From assembly GCA_036346395.1 (NCBI GenBank), contig JAYEVG010000047.1:124001-188000 (forward strand): a stretch of DNA of 64,000 nt. The letters are read 5' to 3'. Numbering within the stretch: the first letter of the stretch is position 1; each line of letters begins with the position of its first letter. Of this stretch, positions 56,931-64,000 are shown one piece after another. The notes beneath the pieces were generated by a model. It was not told the DNA's origin, searched no databases, and saw only the letters and a list, made by a program, of their open reading frames with translations. The position numbers were made by a program, and so were the translations under genes. The DNA comes from Hsuehochloa calcarea. Its lineage: Eukaryota; Streptophyta; Magnoliopsida; Poales; Poaceae.

Positions 56931-57340
56931 AATTGTTGATGGTGGGAGTTGCAACAATTTGGCGAGTATGGATATGGTGGAGAAGCTTTCTTTGCCGACC
57001 CCTTATTCCCACCCATACCATATTCATTGGTTTAAAAACAGTGGTAAGTTGAAGGTAACACAGATAGTGAGAGTAAACTTTTCTATGGGTTCATACCATA
57101 ATTATGTTGATTGCGACCTTGTTTCTATGCAAGCTTGTTCATTGTTATTAGAAAGACCTTGGCAATAAGATACTGATTATGTCCATCATGGTAGGAATAA
57201 TCAATACTCTCTCTTGTTCAAAGAAAAGAAAATTGTGCTGCATCCTATGTCTTCTGAACAAATTGTAATGATGAACTTGCTAGAGCTAGTAGAGAGAAAA
57301 ATCTAGAGAATGCTAAGAGTGAAAATCAGATTATAGCAAA
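56931..57340 (+). pseudogene. Protease, CRM-type element
   Basis: The active site reads IVDGGSCNNLAS from 56931. DGGS is the variant seen in this group of chromoviruses. YVDCDLVSMQACSLLLERPWQ follows near 57105-57168, then a stop and a shift. The flap and C-terminal parts can be followed but not in one frame. Confidence 0.78.
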
Positions 57341-57341
57341 A

Positions 57342-58336
57342 GTGCTTGAGCAGCATAAGAAGAAAGAACCAAAATCTGCTCATGTGAAGAATAAAAAAAT
57401 TAATTTGAAAGGTGCTAGTTTTCTTACTGCCAAATCTGATATGACTGAATTGGATGCTAGAAATTCTATTTGCTATGCATTAGTTTACAAAGAAGCTTTA
57501 TTTTCATTTGAGGATATATCTTCTTCTTTGCCTCCGGCTGTAACTAACATTTTGAATGAGTACAAAGACGTCTTTCCAAAGGACATACCGCTGGGATTGC
57601 CACCACTTCGAGGGATTGAGCATCAAATTGATTTAATTCCCGGCGCATCATTGCCCAACTGCGCACCATACAGAACCAATCCAGAAGAAACTAAAGAAAT
57701 TCAGTGCCAAGTTCAAGAATTGCATGATAAAGGGTATGTGCGCGAATCTCTTAGTCCTTGTGCTATTCCGGTCATTTTAGTGCCTAAGAAAGACGGATCA
57801 TGGGGAATGTGTGTGGATTGTAGAGCAATAGATAATATCACCATTAGGTATCATCATCCTATTCCTAGATTAGATGATATGCTCCTAAATTAGATGATAT
57901 GCTTGATGAATTGAGTGGCTCTATTGTCTTCTCCAAGGTTGATTTGTGTAGTGGATATCATCAAATTCACATGAAATTAGGCGATGAATGGAAAACATCA
58001 TTTAAAACTAAGTTCGGGTTATATGAGTGGTTAGTAATGTCTTTTGGTTTAACTAATGCACCTAGCACCTTCATGAGACTAATGAACGAAGTTTTGCATG
58101 CTTTCATTGATAGATTTGTGGTGGTTTATTTTGATGATATATTGATATATAGCAAATCATTAGAGGAACATCTTGACCATTTACGTGTTGTTTTTAATGC
58201 TTTACGTGGTGAACGTTTATTCGGTAACCTTGAGAAGTGCACCTTTTGCACCGATCGAGTTGCGTTTCTTGGCTATGTTGTTATTCCACAGGGAATTGGA
58301 GTTGATCAAGCCAAGGTTGAAGCAATACAGAGTTGA
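57342..58336 (+). pseudogene. Reverse transcriptase, CRM-type element
   Basis: Two frames, 57342-57893 and 57899-58336, cover the domain. The first has YKDVFPKDIPLGLPPLRG, the entry motif before the polymerase, then PVILVPKKDGSWGMCVDCRAIDNIT. The second has FSKVDLCSGYHQIHMK, FGLTNAPSTFMRLMN, the catalytic YFDDILIYS near 58126-58152, and CTFCTDRVAFLGYV. A 20-base tandem duplication at 57865-57904 causes the break between them. The catalytic residues are intact. Confidence 0.9.
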
Positions 58337-58930
58337 TTGACTCCTAACACGGTCACACGGGTGCGGAGCTTTTTAGGACTTGCTGGATTCTATCGCCGCT
58401 TTGTGAAGTATTTCAGCACCATCACTGCACCTTTGAATGAGCTCACCAAGAAGGGCGTGCCATTTGTTTGGAACGCCGCACAGGAGAACGCCTTCACCAC
58501 GTTAAAAGATAAGTTAACACATGCACCACTACTCCAACCCCCTGATCTTAATAAGACTTTTGAAGTAGAATGTGATGCCAGTGGAATTGGTTTAGGTGGC
58601 GTGTTGTTACAAGAAGGTAAACCTATAACATACTTTAGTGAGAAATTCAGTGGACCTAGTTTGAACTATTCTACTTATGATAAGGAGTTATATGCACTCT
58701 TTCGAACTATAGATACTTGGCAACATTATTTATGACCCAAAGAATTTATTATACATTCTAATCATGAATCTTTAAAGCATATTTGAAGTCAAGGTAAACT
58801 GAACTATAGACATGCAAAGTGGGTTGAATTTACTGAGTCTTTTTTTATATCATAAAACATAAGAAGGGAAAGGAGAATGTTATTGCTGATGCTTTATCTA
58901 GGAGATATACCATGCTTTCACAACTTGACT
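58337..58930 (+). pseudogene. RNase H, CRM-type element
   Basis: The frame 58337-58735 reads VRSFLGLAGFYRRFV and CDASGIGLGGVLLQE, then YSTYDKELYALFRTI. A TGA at 58733-58735 ends it. Further on, HSNHESLKH and NVIADALSRRY-like parts near 58755-58910 belong to the C-terminal half, with frame changes. Catalytic Asp of CDAS, Glu of KELYAL and Asp of ADAL can be seen. Confidence 0.87.
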
Positions 58931-60268
58931 TCAATTTTTTTGGATTGGAGACTATTAAAGAGCAATATATGCATGATGCTGATTTTACGGATATATTGTT
59001 GAATTGTAAAGAAGTGAAAATGTAGAACAAATTCGCCATTAATGATGGGTTCGTGTTTAGAGCTAACAAGTTATGCATTACAGCTAGGTTTGTTCGTTTG
59101 TTGTTGTTATAGGAAGCGCATGGAGGTGTGCTGATGGGATACTTTGGTGTGAAGAAAATAGAGGTATACTTGCTGATCATTTCGTTTGGCCAAAGATGAG
59201 ACGGGATATCGAGCGCTATATTGTTCGCTGCACTACATGTCAAAGAGCTAAGTCACGACTTAATCCTTATGGTTTATACATGCCTTTACCTGTTTCTATT
59301 GTTTCGTGGGAAGATATTTCGATGGACTTTGTTTTATGATTGCCTAGAACAAAGAAGGGGAGGGATAGTATATTTACGGTTGTTGATAGATTTTCTAAGA
59401 TGACCCACTTTATACCATGTCATAAGAGCAATGATGCTACCAATATTGCTGATTTATTCTTCCATGAAGTTATTCACTTACATGGTGTGCCTAATACTAT
59501 AGTTTCAGATCGTGAAGCTAAATTCTTTAGCCACTTTTGGAGAACTTTATGTGCTAAATTAGGGTTAAGCTGTTATTTTCTACTACTTGTTATCCCCAAA
59601 CTGATAGACAAACTGAAGTTGTGAATAGAACTTTATCTACAATGCTTAGGGCTGTGTTGAAAATGAATTAAAAAATGTGGGAAGAATGCTTACCTCATAT
59701 TGAGTTTGCTTATAATCGTTCGTTGCATTCTACTATAAAGATGTGCCCTTTTGAAGTTGTTTATGGTTTCGTGCCTGGTGTTCCTATCGATTTAATGCTT
59801 ATTCCATCTTCGGAGAAGTTGAACTTTGATGCTAAACAACATACTGAATTAATTTAAAAAATGCATGAGATAACTAAGGAGAATATAGAGCGCATGAATG
59901 CTAAATATAAAATTGTTGATAGTCAAAGAAAAAAACATTTAAATTTTGAACATGGAGATCTTGTTTGGTTGCACTTGAGAAAATATAGGTTCCCTGAATT
60001 GAAAAAATCAAAATTGATGCCAAGAGCTGATGGTCCTTTCAAAGTGTTAGAAAAGATTAATGATAACATATACATTGCAGATTTGAAGCCATACTTGGGA
60101 GAACAGGATGAGCTTGAGTCGCAGACAACTCAAATGTAAAAAGGGGAGGATGATGAGGACATCCCTCCCATGGATACAACCGTGCTTACACACATAACTC
60201 ATCCACAGCAAGTCTTACAAGGACCACTTACTCGAACTCGTGCTCACTAGCTTAATTGCCAGGTGAAT
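58931..60268 (+). pseudogene. Integrase with LTR-encoded CR-like tail, CRM-type element
   Basis: The zinc-binding part near 59110-59260 is in pieces, ending RCTTCQRAKS. The core has SMDFVL near 59320, then the frame 59340-59624 with PRTKKGRDSIF and SDREAKFF (second Asp). The third region, TEVVNRTLSTMLRAV, is near 59613-59660. The frame 59675-59857 has EECLPHIEFAYNRS and FEVVYGFVP. The frame 59861-60139 ends in DLKPYLGEQDELESQTTQM. After one TAA the same frame continues over the polypurine tract into the LTR to read GPLTRTRAH, the start of the CR-like motif. Confidence 0.87.
60138..60150 (+). other. Polypurine tract of the CRM-type element
   Basis: AAAAAGGGGAGGA precedes the LTR start at 60151. 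In the pol frame it codes KGE. Confidence 0.85.
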
Positions 60269-61145
60269 TCGTTCATAGGTTTATATATATTACTGAGAAT
60301 AGACCGCTACCTAATGCAAGTTATTTAATTGTGCTTAGGAGCATGGAAAAAGATAAAAGAGAGGCATGTGGAAGAGTCATGGATATGCATGGAAGGCATA
60401 ATGGAGATCACCACGTCACTTTGGGTCCGAGTCAAGCAAGAGTTCGAGTTGAGCTCGTTCTGGATTCATATTCGGATTGCCGCGATAGTACTAAGTTTAA
60501 ACAGGCGTAACTTCTTCATGCAGACTCCGTTTGAGACGTTCTTAGACTTCATAGAAAGCTTATCAAGCCCACTTTCCAACGGATCTAACCTTATCTTCAA
60601 ATACCATTCAATCCAGCCACAATCATCAAAACAATCCTTGTCTATTTCTAAGCCCGAGTCAAAAGGGTGCTTCGCCACCTCCACTTAGGCCCATGTGCCT
60701 TGTAACCCTAGGGGCGTGCGTTCACTTCCCTGGCCACCACCCCTGGTCGTCTTCCCATATAGGAGCCGCCTCCTCCCTTTGCTAGAACTTAGATTTCGTT
60801 GAGTTTTGATTTAGCCATTGTGCAAACTTCTGTTCTTCAGTTGTGTCGGACGACCACCTGTCAAGACACCCTTCGGGATCTCACCTTTGTTTTTTTTAAT
60901 ACCATCTACACTACAATCTTATTGGAAATATCAGATTGTCTATATCTTATTTTTGCTAGTTCTTCGATTGCTCGTAGGGATTGAATTCATGTTCAGATTG
61001 ATCGTGCTTCCAGCAAGGTCAATAACATCTCGGAGTTGGTTCAACGATTGTTAATCGTACGGTTATATTAGAATCGTGAGAATCACCTCCACTAAAATCG
61101 ATAGTTATCAATCTCATCAAAAAATCGAGCACCTTGCTTGCATCA
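60151..61145 (+). repeat. 3' LTR of the CRM-type element
   Basis: The LTR is 995 bases, starting TGATGAGGACATCC and ending TTGCTTGCATCA. TGTG follows. Its beginning is coding for the integrase tail, which has a TAG after TRTRAH in this copy. Confidence 0.88.
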
Positions 61146-62101
61146 TGTGCACCAAAGGTTCAGACCTCTCTCCTGCTCCCACCGACGATGTTTCACGAAG
61201 AGGACTGCTATATATACGATGTTTCCTAGTATGACAAGTCTTACGACAAACTCATTCTCACGTTTCGTAAGGCGCATCTGCGTGTCGCTCATGTCGCGTT
61301 GAACAAAGACGGTATGTCAAGCGATTCTCTTTGGCAAATTAAAACCCTTCTCCCGTCTCCTCTCTCACCATCTCCCTCGTCTGGCTGTGTCACCGCCGAG
61401 TGCCGACCCCGAGGTCCACGGCCACTATTGCTCCCTGATGTTCACCGCCACTCGCCAAATCTAGTAGACGCGCGCCGCCGTCGTCCCTGAGGCCGGCCGG
61501 CCAGATCAGTCCCGTCCAACTGTTCGCTCATGCTCGCGTGAGTGCAGCGCGGAACAAGGCGACGCCGGACGCAAGTTCGAGGTGGAGCACCCCGGCGGCG
61601 GCGACGAAAGCGCAATTTGATGTTCTACAACACTTACAATACATGTCGTCGTGTAGCCTTGTAGAGAAGCCAAGAGTTTTTCGCCTCGCCGGGAGGCTGG
61701 AACATTGCGCGTGGCTGGCTCTACGTGCAAATCAAGGCATCGCGGCTAATCAGCTAATGCACCGGCCGTCCCACGTCGTCGATGTTTTTGTGTGTGGCCG
61801 CGCTGCCCTCGTGCTGTTTGTCGCTTTCTCTTCTCTCGTTCCGTCGTTGGTTGCCAATAAAATGTTAATGGAATCTGACCTACAGACGTAGTGTAGCTAG
61901 TCTCGTACTCCACTGCTTAGTACTACCTCCCATTTCCAATTCTAAATGCAAGTCGTTTTAAAGTTTGTGTTTGTCGAACAATTTTAGGTTTAGTCATCAA
62001 TATGCAAAAGGCACCAAAGTTTACAACAATGACTTATATTTGGAAGAAGAGTGAATAGCTATTACCAGTATGCACACGCCCTCCATCTTCTATCTATTTT
62101 A
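61146..62101. other. Unassigned stretch with a possible gene remnant
   Basis: The frame 61148-61490 on the plus strand has only one stop and contains YDKSYDKLILTFRKAH and HVALNKDG followed by GTATGT, which could be a splice donor. I cannot name it. Several other frames in 61300-61890 overlap on both strands and look compositional. TACCTCCCATTTCCAATTC near 61924-61942 resembles the start of a Stowaway-type MITE, but no matching end was found. Confidence 0.3.
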
Positions 62102-62849
62102 TCGTGCGTTTGATTGGTGGGATGAGATTGAATGGAATGAGATGGTACAAGTAGGATACGATCATCCTGCATAAGATGGTATCGACGGTCTGTTTGGTTG
62201 GTTGTATAGAATGATACACAAATGTGTTTATGTGATGATTTAGAATGGTACGATACGGTGCTTGGTTGATGGGACGAGGTTATTCGGTAACCTCCTCCAT
62301 ACGTGAGTGAGATTAGCTCTATAGTATATTTTTCTTCTTCTTTCTTCTTTTTTCCTTTTTCCTTTTTTTATTTATCCCTTTTCATTCTTTATTTATCCCT
62401 TTTCTTCATTCCTTTTGTTTTCTTCCTTCCTTCCTCACCGCCCTGTCGACCAACCTCGCGCCTCCCCAGCACCGCCTCCCCGCATCCCTTCACCACCTCC
62501 CCACCTCCCTTCTCTGCTTCTCCAGCGCCGCTGCGCCTCCCTTCGCCGCCTCTCAGCGCTGCCTCACTCGGGATTCCGCCTCCGACGGTATTGTTTGCAG
62601 CTCCGTCCTGGTCAGCGACCGAGAGAGCAAGTGGTGACTGTATGCCCATGCGAGCGAGCGCCGTTCGAGACGAGGTGGTTCGTCTGATTTTTTTGAACGA
62701 GATGATACAACATCTGAGTGGAATATTCTCTAAAGTTGGATCATCTCATCTAGGAAGGATTGGTTCCATCCTTTCAACCAAACATAGGAACAAGGTATAT
62801 TCGGGACGATCCGATCTAGATACGAGCTCATCCACCTAATCAAACACCA
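62102..62849. mobile_element. MITE, PIF/Harbinger-like, with TTA duplication
   Basis: The element is 748 bases. Its ends, TCGTGCGTTTGATTGGTGGG and the complement of the right end TGGTGTTTGATTAGGTGG, form imperfect inverted repeats of about 20 bases. TTA lies on both sides (62099-62101 and 62850-62852). A TTA target is usual for PIF/Harbinger-type MITEs. The inside has a long pyrimidine-rich run (62325-62440) and a GC-rich part to 62680. The frames within are short and overlapping and do not look like a transposase. Confidence 0.7.
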
Positions 62850-62852
62850 TTA

Positions 62853-63443
62853 GTCCAAGGCACCGACTGATCCACTTGATCGAGCAATTGCGTAGCACAC
62901 GCGGCTGCCAAAATATTAGTCAGTTCCCTAGAACGCACGACTCATGAAATGCCTGATTCGTGCATGCATGTGCCGGTGCACGTGGTGTACGTGTGTCGTC
63001 TCCGCCGTTTGTCCCGAACAGAAATAGGCTACGTCCATCCTAAATTTTATTATAGATCTCTTATTACAGAAGCATCCATCGAGAAGTAATAATTAATAAG
63101 CTGCATTCCTCTTCTGTTGCAACTGTATAGTACCAATCTATTGTTGAATCGTCAATATTGATCTAATGTTTTAATTTGTTGTTGTTGTTGTGAAATGCAA
63201 CACGTTGATAGAGAAGTAATATTTTGTAGTTTAGCTATAAGTAGCAGACATGCAGGAAGATACTAGGAATAAAAGCACTAATTAGTACACATGCTTACAT
63301 AAGAAGATAATTTGAAAGAACTAGGCGGTACATAATAGATAGCACTAAAGTAGCAGGCATCATCCTCTTAAGGACACCAACAATTTAATGAATTAACTAA
63401 AAAACTATAGTACATGATACATTATCGCTGTACTGCATGCATA
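62853..63443. other. Stretch without recognised feature
   Basis: About 590 bases, AT-rich, with a short GTT repeat at 63177-63193. I see no gene on either strand. It may include the 3' untranslated part of the minus-strand frame at 63444-63857. Confidence 0.4.
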
Positions 63444-63857
63444 CTACTCCCTCCTCGGATAATACATCACCAATTCATGTTGCTTTTTTCGTGCATCACT
63501 ATAATTTGAAGTATCATTGCCCATCGTATTGAGAATCTGTTTCAACATGTCTACCTTCGCCTCCTCTTTTGCAGCTTCTGCCATTTTTGTCGTTTCTTCT
63601 GATCTTTTTGCTATTGTTTCACGATAAAGCTTCATCCTTTCAATTTTCAAGTCTTATGCAGCAGATTGTGATGTGGCCTTTTCTTTCCCTTTCCTTCGAG
63701 CCTTAGGAGCCTTATGCCATTTTAGACGACGAAGTTGAACTGGGCTGGTCTCCTCACTATCTTGGTTGGAAGATGGTGAGTCCCTGATCTTGGTTGGAAG
63801 ATGGTGTGTAAGTCCCTGATCTTGGTTGGAAGATGATGTGTAAGTTCCTCGATGCAT
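63444..63857 (-). pseudogene. C-terminal part of a Lys/Glu-rich protein, possibly NAM-associated or transposon ORF1
   Basis: Two frames in the same phase, 63654-63857 and 63444-63650, are separated by a single TAA. The N-terminal part has short repeats of SSNQDQ and SPSSNQD type. KAPKARRKGKEKA follows. The C-terminal half, after the stop, is highly charged and helical (MKLYRETIAKRSEETTKMAEAAKEEAKVDMLKQIL-like, ending YYPRRE). A basic GRKxAK-like stretch followed by a charged helix is seen in the NAM-associated C-terminal domain and in accessory proteins of plant PIF/Pong transposons. That is a resemblance, not a match. It is cut upstream by stops, and a CACTA element begins at 63936. Confidence 0.4.
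63759..63835 (-). repeat. Three tandem copies of a 28-32 base unit in the reading frame
   Basis: ATCTTGGTTGGAAGATG occurs at 63759, 63787 and 63819. The first two are 28 bases apart and the next 32, so the frame is not kept through all copies. Confidence 0.85.
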
Positions 63858-63935
63858 TGTGCTTCAATCTCTTGTTCATGTCTGTGCTGTTCTTGTCGTA
63901 AATTCTTCTATGTCTTCCCCTGGTGTTGTTCCTTT

Positions 63936-64000
63936 CACTACTACACAAAGAGTCATCGCAATTATAAACTGTCATCACAGACAGTTTCTAAACCGTCAGA
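63936..64000 (+). mobile_element. Terminus of a CACTA (En/Spm-type) transposon
   Basis: CACTACTACACAAAG at 63936 is the terminal motif of a CACTA transposon, and the rest lies beyond the right edge. The following sequence has a perfect inverted repeat, AAACTGTC and GACAGTTT, at 63966-63973 and 63980-63987 around six bases, as expected of subterminal transposase-binding repeats. The three bases before it are TTT. The other end is not visible. Confidence 0.75.

Larger units (their letters stand above)
50983..61145 (+). mobile_element. CRM-type chromovirus with nested solo LTR
   Basis: This plus-strand element has two LTRs of about 1 kb (50983-51986 and 60151-61145), a tRNA-Met-type primer site, gag, protease, reverse transcriptase, RNase H and integrase in gypsy order, and a polypurine tract. 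TGTG occurs directly outside both ends. The LTR start TGATGAGGAC and an integrase frame running into the LTR are features of the CRM clade, many members of which target centromeres. Pol is broken at many places. Solo LTR D interrupts the leader. The LTR pair are similar but show many substitutions and some indels, so the element is not recent. Confidence 0.87.

Noticed and set aside
62303..62839. A 178-codon frame with a hydrophobic, Phe/Ser-rich start that could pass for a membrane protein.
   Set aside because: The start is a pyrimidine-rich tract inside the MITE, which encodes Phe, Ser and Leu in any frame.

Overview
The window is repeat-rich plant chromatin, almost certainly from a grass and most likely Oryza or a close relative. 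This is inferred from the repeats themselves: long Tekay/Del-type chromovirus LTRs with GC-rich leaders, a BARE/Angela-type copia, a Sirevirus-like copia, a CRM-type chromovirus, a TTA-flanked MITE and a CACTA terminus. I found no intact cellular gene, RNA gene or CRISPR array. Nearly every open reading frame is a decayed transposon gene or a chance frame inside a GC-rich LTR. Most element borders could be placed to the base from TG/CA ends, target-site duplications (TSDs), primer-binding sites and polypurine tracts.

Layout, 1-27424: a copia element on the minus strand (copia 1; gag starts at 25401, 5' LTR 26887-27424) carries two insertions. Gypsy element 1 (plus strand, running in from the left edge to 7942) sits in its reverse transcriptase. 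Solo LTR A (plus strand, 10854-25223, TSD GTTTG) sits in its gag. Solo LTR A is itself split by a two-LTR chromovirus, gypsy element 2 (minus strand, 11579-22693, TSD GGACC). The insertion order follows directly: copia 1, then solo LTR A, then gypsy 2, with gypsy 1 also later than copia 1.

27867-50098: a second copia (copia 2, plus strand) has degenerate gag-pol and a candidate spliced leader. Its RNase H is interrupted by a Sirevirus-like element (minus strand, 32839-40998, TSD ATATG) that codes only gag and a protease stub. Its right-hand LTR copy is interrupted by solo LTR B (42468-46880, TSD TTGTT) and by a truncated LTR fragment (47820-49909) containing tandem repeats. That right copy runs on past the gag start codon, so it is not a simple 3' LTR.

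50099-64000: an unassigned AT-rich stretch ends in a cluster of three related hairpins. It is followed by a CRM-type chromovirus (50983-61145) whose integrase frame reads through the polypurine tract into the LTR, where a CR-like tail is encoded. That element carries solo LTR D (52322-54633, TSD ACACC). Beyond it lie about 950 bases of unassigned DNA, a 748-base MITE, a short minus-strand reading frame of possible transposon or plant origin, and the start of a CACTA transposon at 63936.

The genes do not form a cellular pathway; they are copies of the retrotransposon replication machinery (gag, protease, reverse transcriptase, RNase H, integrase). Stops and frameshifts disable all of them, although gypsy 2 reverse transcriptase and the Sirevirus-like gag keep long frames. 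The observations most worth checking are an LTR sequence block shared by four different LTR families, the palindrome clusters and missing pol of the Sirevirus-like element, the leader intron of copia 2 and the LTR-encoded integrase tail.
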